DNA from: Streptomyces canus
GTDB lineage: Bacteria > Actinomycetota > Actinomycetes > Streptomycetales > Streptomycetaceae
Direction of reading: 5' to 3'
Length of the DNA stretch: 64,000 nucleotides
Assembly (NCBI RefSeq): GCF_030816965.1
Contig: NZ_JAUSYQ010000002.1
Location: 3,939,001 to 4,003,000 of the forward strand
Shown here: positions 8,645 to 16,568 of the stretch, piece by piece
Numbering within the stretch: position 1 is the first letter of the stretch
Layout of the letters: every line of letters begins with the position of its first letter
The notes under the pieces: model-generated
What the model saw: only the letters and a program-made list of their open reading frames with translations
Told to the model about the DNA's origin: nothing
Databases searched by the model: none
Position numbers and translations under genes: made by a program

Positions 8645-9130
8645 ACACCGCGCTCGCCAAGCCCGGCGCGCCAGGTCGTCCCCGGGTTCACCAGGGCCGA
8701 GCCAGAGCGCGCCCCTCCTGTTCGCCATCGGCCGCCGGCAGCTCGGCAGCGGCTCGGCGGGCCGCCGCCCGAACACCGCGCTCGCCAAGCCCGGCACGCC
8801 AGGTCGTCCCCGGGTTCACCAGGGGCGAGCCAGGGCGCGCCCCTCCTGTTCGCCATCGGCCGCCGGCAGCTCGGCAGCGGCTCGGCGGGCCGCCGCCCGA
8901 ACACCGCGCTCGCCAAGCCCGGCACGCCAGGTCGTCCCCGGGTTCACCAGGGCCGAGCCAGAGCGCGCCCCTCCTGTTCGCCATCGGCCGCCGGCAGCTC
9001 GGCAGCGGCTCGGCGGGCCGCCGCCCGAACACCGCGCTCGCCAAGCCCGGCGCGCCAGGTCGTCCCCGGGTTCACCAGGGGCGAGCCAGGGCGCGCCCCT
9101 CGTATTCGCCATCGGCCGCCGGCGGCTCGG
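8643..9130. repeat. 128-bp tandem repeat array (3 full copies plus a partial fourth)
   Basis: Copies begin with GAACACCGCGCTCGCC at 8643, 8771, 8899 and 9027, exactly 128 bp apart; the fourth is about 104 bp and then diverges. Variants alternate: copies 1 and 3 read GGGCCGAGCCAGAG where copies 2 and 4 read GGGGCGAGCCAGGG. Since 128 is not a multiple of 3 the array is not a peptide repeat. The minus-strand ORFs across it are by-products. Each odd copy contains an 8-bp inverted repeat (GCCGAGCC/GGCTCGGC). It lies between a small membrane gene and a convergent RDD gene. Confidence 0.95.
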
Positions 9131-9235
9131 AGGTTCAGGCCGTGCCGGTCCCGGAGACACGGCTCAGGCCCCGGCGTCACGGTCCCGGCCGCTCGGCCCA
9201 CGTGCTCCCCGGGACGAAGTCCGGGCCCGCACGGG

Positions 9236-9865
9236 TCAGGTGGTGCTGACCACCACCACCGTCTTCGCCGCCTTGTCGTGCAGGCCCTGCTTGTAGGGCT
9301 TGTCGAAGTAGCTCCAGCCGCCCGAGATGGCGGTCCAGATGCAGGCGCAGCAGAACGCGAACGGGATCCACAGCACCGCCGAGCGGATCAGCGTGGTCTG
9401 CGCGGAGGGCGTGGAGCCGTTGTCGAGGTTCGCCACCCGCATGCCGAGCCACTTCTTGCCGAGCGTCTGTCCGGACCGGGTGATCAGGATCGTGTCGTAG
9501 GCGATGTAGAGCACCGCTGCGAGCGCCGACTGGGCGAGCGACTTGCCGTACTGCATGTCGTCGCTGTCCACGTCGAACTCGCTGACCCCGAAGCCCCAGG
9601 TGATCAGCCAGACGACGACGGCCACCATGATCATGTCGATGATCCGGGCGAGCGTGCGCCGGCCGCTGGGTGCCAGTGGTGGCATGCCGGCCAGCGGGTC
9701 GGCGGGGCCACCGCCGTACGGGTCACCGCCGCCGTAGGGACTTCCGCCGTACGGCGGCGGCGTGCTGTACGGCGATCCCGAGCCCTCGGCAGGCGGGGGC
9801 TGCTTCCTGAACGGGTCGTCATCCGGCGGCTGCTGTCCGGAGCCGGGAGGCGGTTCACTGCTCAT
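9236..9865 (-). CDS. RDD family membrane protein
   Basis: A 209-aa protein. Residues 1-65 are a Pro/Gly/Tyr-rich low-complexity cytoplasmic segment (repeats of YGGG and PPP). Then comes the RDD domain: RRTLARIIDMIMVAVVV with the signature Arg and Asp in the first helix, three more membrane helices, and the GQTLGKKWLGMRV block. RDD proteins are implicated in ion exchange or membrane homeostasis in a few bacteria; function here is unknown. The ATG at 9865 has a weak ribosome site. A second, larger RDD gene lies 89 bases upstream on the same strand, suggesting a duplicated pair. Confidence 0.85.
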   Translation of the reverse strand: MSSEPPPGSGQQPPDDDPFRKQPPPAEGSGSPYSTPPPYGGSPYGGGDPYGGGPADPLAGMPPLAPSGRRTLARIIDMIMVAVVVWLITWGFGVSEFDVDSDDMQYGKSLAQSALAAVLYIAYDTILITRSGQTLGKKWLGMRVANLDNGSTPSAQTTLIRSAVLWIPFAFCCACIWTAISGGWSYFDKPYKQGLHDKAAKTVVVVSTT

Positions 9866-9954
9866 GGCCCGAGTCGACCGCGAACCCCCCGGCTCCGCAT
9901 CCGGCGAGCGGCCGTCCGGAGTACCGAATCCTGTACGCCGTTCGCGGGACCGGC

Positions 9955-11709
9955 TCAGCCCGCCACGAACGTATGCGCCGCCTTGTCGTGCCAGCACTGG
10001 CGCCACGGCCGGTCGAACAGGCACCACGCGACGCCCACGAGGCCGATACCGAGCAGGCCCGGCACGCTGTAGACCAGCCAGCGGCGCAGGGCACCGGCGA
10101 AGGACGGGGGCTCGTGGCCCTCGATGTCCCGCACCTCCAGGCCGAGCAGCTTCTTGCCGAGGGTGCGGCCCCACTTGGCGGTGGGCAGCGCCTCGTACAG
10201 GGCACCGGCGACGAGGAGCACGGCGACCACGATGCCGAGGTACACCGACGTGGTGCCGTCCAGCAGCCAGACCGTCACGGTCTCGCCGGACAGCTTGGCC
10301 GCGTCGACCTTCTCGTTGATGTGGTCGGCCGCCTTGGTGCCGAGGGGAACGGCGACGACGGCGGTCACGGCGCCGACGACGAGCGTGTCGAGGAGGCGTG
10401 CGGCCAGGCGCTTGCCGAGGCCGGCGGGCCTGGCGGATGCCTGACGGCGGGCGGCCGCCTGGAAGATGTCCTCCACCGGCGGCTTCCACGGGGCGGGCTG
10501 CTCCTCGTCGGGCCCGGCCAGGCGGTGCACCTGCTGGGCCCAGGAGGGCTGACCGCCACCGGGGCCCGCGCTCATGGGAGTGGCGGGGGGTTGGGCGCCG
10601 GCGGGCTGGACTCCGGCGGCCTGCTGAGGGCCTTGCTGCTGGGGGCCTTGCTGCTGGGGCACGCCTTGCTGGGGCACGCCTTGCTGAGGCACGCCCGGAG
10701 GGGCCGTCTGCGGGCCGGAGGCGGGGGTGGACTGCTGGGGGCCGGAGAGGGGGGCGGCAGCGGCGGAGGCGGGGCCCTGGGGCCCTGGGGCACCGGTCGC
10801 CGCGGCCCGGGCGGCCTTGCCGGCACCGAAGCCGGGGCCCTGAGGGCCGGTGGGTGCGACGGCGCTGCCTGCTGGACCGCCCTGGCCGCCCTGTGCCGTG
10901 GGGCCCGAGTACGCGGGCCCCGGCGTGCTTCCGTTCTGCGCCCCGGCACCCCCGCTCTGCTGCGCCGTGCGCGGGGAGACCGCGCGGAACTTCATGGTCC
11001 CGTCGTCGGACTGCTGGGCGGCTCCCGCTCCCCCGGACCCGGCCGTGGGCCGGCGGAAGACACGCGTGCCGCCGTCCTCGTCCGGCTCGGTGGGCGGGAT
11101 CGTCGCCGTGCCGTCGGTACGGGCGTCGTGCCCGTCCGCCTGGGCCGGGGAGGCACCGTCGGCGGGCCGGCCGGCACCGGCCACCCTCGGGTCGGCGCCC
11201 CGCGGACCACCCTGCTGCGGTACACCACCGTGCCGAGCACCCTGAGGTCCGCCTGTCCCGCCCTGCTGAGCGCCGCCGTGTGCGGCCCCCTGGGGCTCAC
11301 CTCCCTGCGGCGGTCCCTGCTGGGCGCCCTGCTGAGCCTGCGCGGGGCCCTGCGGGGACCCCCACGACACCCGGCGGTCCTGGTCGCCGCCGAAGCCGGC
11401 CTGGTGGGCCCGGTCGGCGCCCCACGCGGACGCGGGCTCGGGGCGGCTGCCGTGCTGGGTGCCGGGGTGCGGGGCTTCCTCGGCCGGGTCCTCGTCGAAG
11501 AAGTGCGGGCCCGTCTCCTCCACGGGAGCGGACGCGGGGCCGCCGCCCGCCGGTGGCCCGAGCGGTTCGCCGGCCGCGGGGGCGGGACGGCTGGTGCCCG
11601 GTACCCAGGAGGAACCGTTCCAGTAACGGACATATCCAGGAATGGACGGGTCCGGGTAATAGCCCTCGCGGGGCCTGTCGTCACCGGGTGCCGGGGTTGG
11701 GGCGCTCAT
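9955..11709 (-). CDS. RDD family protein with DUF2510 domain and long Gln/Pro/Gly-rich linker
   Basis: A 584-aa protein in three parts. Residues 1-40 are a DUF2510-like module (GYYPDPSIPGYVRYWNGSSW). Residues about 45-395 are low complexity, rich in Gln, Pro, Gly and Ala, including runs such as GVPQQGVPQQGVPQQQG. Residues about 420-584 are an RDD domain starting GLGKRLAARLLDTLVVGAV, with several membrane helices and GRTLGKKLLGLEVRD. The linker is probably disordered and cytoplasmic. The ATG at 11709 opens on the DUF2510 motif. It lies next to a shorter RDD paralogue and divergent from ssgG. Function is unknown. Confidence 0.85.
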   Translation of the reverse strand: MSAPTPAPGDDRPREGYYPDPSIPGYVRYWNGSSWVPGTSRPAPAAGEPLGPPAGGGPASAPVEETGPHFFDEDPAEEAPHPGTQHGSRPEPASAWGADRAHQAGFGGDQDRRVSWGSPQGPAQAQQGAQQGPPQGGEPQGAAHGGAQQGGTGGPQGARHGGVPQQGGPRGADPRVAGAGRPADGASPAQADGHDARTDGTATIPPTEPDEDGGTRVFRRPTAGSGGAGAAQQSDDGTMKFRAVSPRTAQQSGGAGAQNGSTPGPAYSGPTAQGGQGGPAGSAVAPTGPQGPGFGAGKAARAAATGAPGPQGPASAAAAPLSGPQQSTPASGPQTAPPGVPQQGVPQQGVPQQQGPQQQGPQQAAGVQPAGAQPPATPMSAGPGGGQPSWAQQVHRLAGPDEEQPAPWKPPVEDIFQAAARRQASARPAGLGKRLAARLLDTLVVGAVTAVVAVPLGTKAADHINEKVDAAKLSGETVTVWLLDGTTSVYLGIVVAVLLVAGALYEALPTAKWGRTLGKKLLGLEVRDIEGHEPPSFAGALRRWLVYSVPGLLGIGLVGVAWCLFDRPWRQCWHDKAAHTFVAG

Positions 11710-11984
11710 GTCCGTCGTCCCGTATCTGCTCGGGGGTCAATAGAGGGGGCTCCACATCTATCAGACCGGCGCAAGACCCACCGCCAGTCCCACCGGACCC
11801 ACCCCTTTTGAGCACGACCTGGCACCGGCCGTGATACCGGTCGCGGCACCGGCCGTGACGCCCACCGCGACACGGCCGGAAAAAAGTTCGCCGAACCCGC
11901 GTAATGATCCCGGCCCCTCCCCCCTCTCCACTCGTACGGGCCCACCGCAGGACCCGGACGAGAGTCGAGAGAGGAACGAACGCC
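11710..11984. promoter_or_regulatory. Divergent region between the RDD gene and ssgG
   Basis: 275 bases. Towards ssgG there is an A-rich patch (11880-11887) and TAATGA near 11902, which could serve as promoter elements. No recognised developmental-regulator site (for example BldD or WhiB type) could be assigned by eye. Confidence 0.35.
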
Positions 11985-12467
11985 ATGCACCGCACGGTGA
12001 TAGAGCGCGAACTGGAGCTCAAACTCATCCTGTCGCCCGAACGCAGCGTCCCGGTCCCGGCCCGGCTGGGCTACCGCAGCGACGACCCCTTCGCCGTCCA
12101 CGTCACCTTCCACATCGGTTCGGACCACCCCGTCCACTGGACCTTCGCCCGCGAACTCCTCGTGGAGGGTGTCTTCCGCCCGTGCGGGCACGGGGACGTA
12201 CGGGTGTGGCCGACGAAGGTCGCGGGCCGCGGCGTCGTCCTGATGGCGCTGAGCTCCCCCGGCGGCGACGCCCTTCTGGAGGCCCCGGCCGCGCAGGTCT
12301 CGTCCTGGCTGGAGCGCACGCTGAGGGTGGTCCCGCCCGGCTCCGAGGCGGAGCAGCTCGGTATCGACGACGGCCTCGCCGAACTGCTGGCCCCGACCCC
12401 GGGCTGTCACGACGAACTCCGGCTGCGCGACCCCTGGCCGAGCGACGAATCGGCGGACGGGGAGTGA
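11985..12467 (+). CDS. ssgG: SsgA-like sporulation/cell-division protein SsgG
   Basis: A 160-aa SALP protein, a family restricted to morphologically complex actinobacteria. Family blocks are FHIGSDHPVHWTFARELLVEG, GDVRVWPTK and LMALSSPGGDALLEAPA. In S. coelicolor SsgG is reported to help correct septum-site selection during sporulation; it has no enzymatic motif and no membrane span. The name is assigned from chromosomal position (S. coelicolor SCO2924 by recollection) together with family membership. The ATG at 11985 has GAGAGGAA upstream. It converges on the GlcD-type oxidase, leaving 19 bases. Confidence 0.85.
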   Translation: MHRTVIERELELKLILSPERSVPVPARLGYRSDDPFAVHVTFHIGSDHPVHWTFARELLVEGVFRPCGHGDVRVWPTKVAGRGVVLMALSSPGGDALLEAPAAQVSSWLERTLRVVPPGSEAEQLGIDDGLAELLAPTPGCHDELRLRDPWPSDESADGE

Positions 12468-12486
12468 TCCCGGGGCGGGAACCGGA

Positions 12487-13887
12487 TCAGAACAGCTTGC
12501 CGGGGTTCAGGATCCCCAGCGGGTCGAAGACCCCCTTCACCGCCCGCTGCATCTCCACCCCCACCGGGCCGATCTCACGCGCCAGCCACTCCTTCTTCAG
12601 TACGCCCACCCCGTGCTCCCCGGTGATCGTGCCGCCGAGCTCCAGACCGAGGGCCATGATCTCGTCGAAGGACTCGCGGGCACGCCGGGACTCGTCGGGG
12701 TCGGCCGCGTCGAAGCAGACCGTGGGGTGGGTGTTGCCGTCGCCCGCGTGGGCGACGACACCGATGGTGAGCTGGTGTTTCTCAGCGATCCGCTCGGTTC
12801 CTTCGAGCAGCTCGCCGAGCCGGGAACGGGGCACGCACACGTCGTCGATCATTGTGGTGCCCTTGACGGCCTCGAGGGCTGTGAGGGAGAGCCTGCGGGC
12901 CTGGAGCAGCAGCTCCGACTCGGCCGCGTCCTCCGCCGGGACGACCTGCGAGGCGCCCGCCGCCTCGCACAGCGCGCCGACCGCCGCGAGGTCGGCCGCC
13001 GGGTCCGTGGTGTCGAAGGCCGCGAGGAGCAGGGCCTCGGTGGTCTCCGGGAGTCCCATGTGCGCCAGTTCGTTGATGGCCCTGACCGTCGTACGGTCCA
13101 TCAGTTCGAGGAGGGACGGCACGTGCCCGTCCTCCATGATCCGGCACACCGCGTCGCAGGCGGCGGCCCCGGAGGCGAACTCGGCGGCCAGCACCAGCTG
13201 CTCGGGCGGCTTCGGCCTGAGCGCCAGGGTCGCCCGCACGACGATGCCGAGCGAGCCCTCGGAGCCGACGAAGAGGCGGGTCAGGTCGTATCCGGCGACC
13301 CCCTTGGCGGTACGGCGGCCCGTGGACATGAGCCGCCCGTCGGCGAGGACGACGTCCAGTCCGAGGACGTACTCCGCCGTCACCCCGTACTTCACACAGC
13401 ACAGCCCGCCGGACGCCGTGCCGATGTTGCCGCCGATCGTGCACATCTCCCAGCTGGAGGGGTCCGGCGGGTAGTAGAGGCCGAGTTCGTTCACCGCGCG
13501 GGAGAGGGTCGCGTTGACGACGCCGGGTTCGACGACGGCGATGCGGTCGACCGGGTTGACCTCCAGGATCCGGTCCATCTTCGTCAGGGACAGCACGATG
13601 CAGCCGTCGGTGGCGTTGGCCGCGCCCGACAGGCCCGTGCGGGCGCCCTGGGGGACGACCGGGACGCGCAGTTCGGTGGCGATGCGCATGACGTGCTGGA
13701 CCTGCTCGACCGTACGGGGCAGGACGACCACGGCGGGGGTGCCGGCCGGGCAGAAGCTCGCCATGTCGTTGGCGTAGGAGACCGTGACGTCCGGGTCGGC
13801 GAGGACGGCCTCGGCGGGCAGACCGCTCAGCAGACGGTCGACGAGGTTGCCGGTGACCTCGTCGCGGGGGGCTTCGATACGGCTCAT
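12487..13887 (-). CDS. FAD-linked oxidase, GlcD (glycolate/D-lactate oxidase) type
   Basis: A 466-aa flavoprotein with an N-terminal FAD_binding_4 domain (VVVLPRTVEQVQHVM, GARTGLSGAANA near residues 85-97, GGNIGTASGG near 150) and a C-terminal FAD-oxidase domain with the metal-site blocks HAGDGNTHP and GEHGVG. It oxidises a 2-hydroxy acid such as glycolate or D-lactate to the keto acid. No partner GlcE/GlcF genes are adjacent, so it may act alone. The ATG at 13887 was taken; ribosome sites are weak and a GTG two codons upstream is possible. Confidence 0.9.
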   Translation of the reverse strand: MSRIEAPRDEVTGNLVDRLLSGLPAEAVLADPDVTVSYANDMASFCPAGTPAVVVLPRTVEQVQHVMRIATELRVPVVPQGARTGLSGAANATDGCIVLSLTKMDRILEVNPVDRIAVVEPGVVNATLSRAVNELGLYYPPDPSSWEMCTIGGNIGTASGGLCCVKYGVTAEYVLGLDVVLADGRLMSTGRRTAKGVAGYDLTRLFVGSEGSLGIVVRATLALRPKPPEQLVLAAEFASGAAACDAVCRIMEDGHVPSLLELMDRTTVRAINELAHMGLPETTEALLLAAFDTTDPAADLAAVGALCEAAGASQVVPAEDAAESELLLQARRLSLTALEAVKGTTMIDDVCVPRSRLGELLEGTERIAEKHQLTIGVVAHAGDGNTHPTVCFDAADPDESRRARESFDEIMALGLELGGTITGEHGVGVLKKEWLAREIGPVGVEMQRAVKGVFDPLGILNPGKLF

Positions 13888-13976
13888 GATCACAGCGTCG
13901 CACCGGGGGCCATCGGTGTGAACCCCACCAGCGCCGACTGCCGAGCGCCGGGGTGTGGTCGTCGTATTGACGCACA

Positions 13977-15416
13977 GTGAGCGCCATGGAGAACCAAGCC
14001 ACGGAGAACCGCCGGGCCCGGCTGCACGGGCGTGTGGTGATGGCCGCGGTCGCGGGCTGCGCGGTGCTCGGTACGGCGCTGATGCTGCTGCCCCCGGAGC
14101 GGACGGCGACCCGCTCGCCCGCCCCGGCCCCGGGTGCCCAGGCGCTGTCGGCGGTCGCCGCCGGGGTGCCGGCCGCGCTGCCCGACCTGGCGGCGCTGAT
14201 CGATGCGCGGGAGAGCCATCTGCGCAGGCATCCCGGGGACGCCGAGTCGTGGGCGGTGCTCGGGACGGCGTACGTCGAACAGGCGCGGCGGACGGCCGAC
14301 ACGGCGTTCTACGCGAAGGCCGACGACACGCTGCGGACGTCCCTGCAGGTCCGCAGGAACGCGGCGGCCCTCGGTGGTCTGGCCGTCCTCGCGAACGCGC
14401 GCCGGGACTTCCGGACCGCGCTGACCTGGGGTGAGGCGGCGCGGAACCTGGAGCCGAAGCGGTGGACGACGTATCCGGCGCTGATCGACGCGTACACGGG
14501 GCTCGGGGACTACAAGGCGGCCCATGGGGCACTGGAGCGGCTGATGGAGCTGCGGTCGGGGCCCGCGGTGCGGGCGCGGGCGGCGGGCGTGTACCGGGAC
14601 CGGGGCTGGCGCGAGGACGCGGCCGCCCAGCTGGCCGACGCGGCGGCGGGGGCGCGGGCGCCGGCCGAGCGGGCCGAGTATCTGGAGCGGGCCGGGCAGC
14701 TCGCCTGGGAGCGCGGCGACCGCGAGGACGCGCTGCGGCACTTCCAGGAGGCGGTCCGTATCGACCCCGACCAGCGGGCCGCACAGGCCGGGCAGGGGCG
14801 GGCCCTTGCGGCGCTGGGCCGCACGACGGAGGCCCTGAACGCCTACCGGATGGCCCTGGCGAAGCAGCCGCTGCCGCAATACGCCCTGGAGCTGGGCGAG
14901 TTGTACGAGTGGCTGGGACTCGGGCAGGCGGCCCGGGTGCAGTACGACCTGCTGCTGGCGAGGGTGCGGACCGCCGCGGAGTCCGGGGCCGACGAGGAGT
15001 TGGTTCTCGGGCAGTTCGAGGCGGATCACGGTGACCCGGCTTCCGCCGTACGGCGCCTCAGGGCCGAGTGGCGACGGCAGCCGGGGATCGCGGTGGCGGA
15101 CGCGCTGGGGTGGGCCCTGCACCGGGCGGGCGAGGACCGGGAAGCCCTGCGGTACGCCCGGATCGCGACGGACAAGGCGCACGGGGGCGGGGTGCGCAGC
15201 GCGCTGTACGCGTACCACCTGGGCATGATCGAGCGGGAGCTGGAGCAGCCCGCCCCCGCGCGCCGGCATCTCCAGGAGGCCCTGCGGATCAATCCCTACT
15301 TCTCGCCCTCGCGGGTGCGGGCGGCGCGCGAGGCGTTGGCGGCACTGGGAGACGTGCCGGACCAGGACCTGCCGGTGGACGACGCGAAGGCGGTCACACC
15401 GCGCCCGTACCGATGA
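13977..15416 (+). CDS. Membrane-anchored TPR protein
   Basis: A 479-aa protein with one N-terminal membrane segment (about residues 20-40, VVMAAVAGCAVLGTALMLL) and then tetratricopeptide-like repeats over most of its length, e.g. AERAEYLERAGQLAWERGDR and REDALRHFQEAVRIDPDQ. The repeats would face outside, or the cytoplasm if the anchor is inverted. The role is probably protein scaffolding; no partner is evident. GTG at 13977 and ATG at 13986 are both possible starts, and neither has a strong Shine-Dalgarno. The 3' end overlaps the convergent hydratase alpha gene by 23 bases. Confidence 0.75.
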   Translation: MSAMENQATENRRARLHGRVVMAAVAGCAVLGTALMLLPPERTATRSPAPAPGAQALSAVAAGVPAALPDLAALIDARESHLRRHPGDAESWAVLGTAYVEQARRTADTAFYAKADDTLRTSLQVRRNAAALGGLAVLANARRDFRTALTWGEAARNLEPKRWTTYPALIDAYTGLGDYKAAHGALERLMELRSGPAVRARAAGVYRDRGWREDAAAQLADAAAGARAPAERAEYLERAGQLAWERGDREDALRHFQEAVRIDPDQRAAQAGQGRALAALGRTTEALNAYRMALAKQPLPQYALELGELYEWLGLGQAARVQYDLLLARVRTAAESGADEELVLGQFEADHGDPASAVRRLRAEWRRQPGIAVADALGWALHRAGEDREALRYARIATDKAHGGGVRSALYAYHLGMIERELEQPAPARRHLQEALRINPYFSPSRVRAAREALAALGDVPDQDLPVDDAKAVTPRPYR

Positions 15417-15978
15417 GGGCGTTCCGCGTCACCAGCGCCGCCAGCTCCTCCTCGCCCAGTCCTTCCGTGGCCTGAGGCCTGCGCGGCAGGACCATGTAGC
15501 GGGTCTCCGCGCTGGAGTCCCACACCACGATGTCCACGGAGTCGGGCAGAGTCAGGCCGAACTCCCGTAGGACGGCACGGGGTTCGCGGACCACGCGGGA
15601 GCGGTAGGCCTCGGACTTGTACCAGCTGGGAGAGGGGCCGAGGAGGCGGAGCGGGTAGCAGGAGCACAGGGTGCAGACGATGACGTTGTGGACCGACTCG
15701 GTGTTCTCCACGACCCTCAGGCGCTGGTACGAGCCCTCCATGTGGCCGAGCTCCTGGACCGCCGCCGTGCCGTCCGCGAGCAGGCGGGCACGGTAGGCGT
15801 CGTCGGTCCAGGCGCGCGCCACGACCCGTGCTCCGTTCGCCGGCGAGGACTCCGCGAGGAACGCGTCGATCGCCTCGTCCAGCCGCTCGCCGGTGATCAG
15901 CCCCTTCTCCTCCAGGAGGGTCTCCAGGCGCCGTACCCGCCGGGCGGTCGTCGCGTCGGTGTGGTGGTCACCGCTCAT
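15394..15978 (-). CDS. Nitrile hydratase alpha / thiocyanate hydrolase gamma-like subunit
   Basis: A 194-aa metal-binding catalytic subunit. The claw motif VCTLCSCY places Cys102, Cys105 and Cys107 as ligands; Thr at position 103 is typical of cobalt-type enzymes, in which two of the cysteines become sulfinic and sulfenic acids. LETLLEEKGL and WYKSEAYRSRVVREPR also match the family. It would hydrate a nitrile to an amide or hydrolyse thiocyanate in the cytosol. The ATG at 15978 has AAAGGAGC at ideal spacing and overlaps the upstream subunit gene by 11 bases. No dedicated activator or metallochaperone gene is adjacent. Confidence 0.88.
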   Translation of the reverse strand: MSGDHHTDATTARRVRRLETLLEEKGLITGERLDEAIDAFLAESSPANGARVVARAWTDDAYRARLLADGTAAVQELGHMEGSYQRLRVVENTESVHNVIVCTLCSCYPLRLLGPSPSWYKSEAYRSRVVREPRAVLREFGLTLPDSVDIVVWDSSAETRYMVLPRRPQATEGLGEEELAALVTRNALIGTGAV

Positions 15979-16276
15979 CGGCCCCGCTCCTTTCGTCCGC
16001 CTCCAAGTAGCTCTCCCACAGATCCAGTACGACGTGGTGGTCGCCCTCGCCCCAGAGGTCACGGGCCGCGAAGCGGACGGCGTAGATCTGCTCGACGGGT
16101 GCGTCGCCGCGGCCCTGCGCGCTGATGTCGGGCAGCTCGTCGGGGCCCTCCGGTTCGACGACCACGCCCCGCTTGCCGCGCGCGTAGCGAGGCAGGCGGG
16201 TGTGGTGCGGCGGGTCGTGGCGGAAGGTGCGGACCCGGGTGCCGGGCGGGAAGCGGTCGGGGGGCGCGTCAGTCAT
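15968..16276 (-). CDS. Split nitrile hydratase beta, C-terminal half (SH3-like)
   Basis: A 102-aa protein matching only the C-terminal barrel of nitrile hydratase beta: RFPPGTRVRTFRHDPPHHTR, ARGKRGVVVEPEG and YAVRFAARDLWGEG. In ordinary enzymes this domain is fused to the half encoded by the preceding gene. The ATG at 16276 lies inside the end of the upstream gene (8-base overlap), which argues for translational coupling. A GTG at 16285 is an alternative start. It corresponds to the alpha subunit of thiocyanate hydrolase or one of the split subunits of toyocamycin nitrile hydratase. Confidence 0.85.
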   Translation of the reverse strand: MTDAPPDRFPPGTRVRTFRHDPPHHTRLPRYARGKRGVVVEPEGPDELPDISAQGRGDAPVEQIYAVRFAARDLWGEGDHHVVLDLWESYLEADERSGADER

Positions 16277-16550
16277 CGAGCTCACCCGGCTCGATCACGC
16301 CCTTGCGCTCCAGCAGCGAACAGATCGCCAGGAACCAGCGTTCGTAGTACGAGGTCGCCAGATAGTCCGCCGGTGGCATGGACTCGATCGCGTCCCGGAA
16401 CTCGTTCGTGTTGAAGATCCCTTGTGCGCGCAGGGTGTTGTAGAGCCCGACCACCCGCGCCTCCCAGTCCGCGTGGAAGGGCTCGGTGTCGTCGGTGGTG
16501 TCGATCGCGCCGAAGCCCTGGGTGCCGCCCACGTCATTGATCCTGGCCAT
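16269..16550 (-). CDS. Split nitrile hydratase beta, N-terminal half
   Basis: A 93-aa helical protein matching the N-terminal part of nitrile hydratase beta: MARINDVGGTQGFGAIDTTD followed by FHADWEARVVGLYNTL and YYERWFLAICSLL. It is first in the three-subunit order N-half, C-half, alpha, which is the order of scnB-scnA-scnC in thiocyanate hydrolase operons as I recall them. TAGGCT sits six bases before the ATG at 16550, so a leaderless transcript from an internal promoter is possible. Only 18 bases separate it from the upstream propeller gene. Confidence 0.85.
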   Translation of the reverse strand: MARINDVGGTQGFGAIDTTDDTEPFHADWEARVVGLYNTLRAQGIFNTNEFRDAIESMPPADYLATSYYERWFLAICSLLERKGVIEPGELDD

Positions 16551-16568
16551 GGGGCCAGCCTACGAGCG

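Noticed and set aside
8401..9201. Minus-strand ORFs crossing the 128-bp repeats
   Set aside because: The period is not a multiple of three; the frames drift and give the same peptide in different frames, so they result from the repeat itself.
10398..11834. Plus-strand frames antisense to the large RDD gene
   Set aside because: Arg/Ala/Pro-rich shadows of a repetitive gene, without start signals or recognisable domains.
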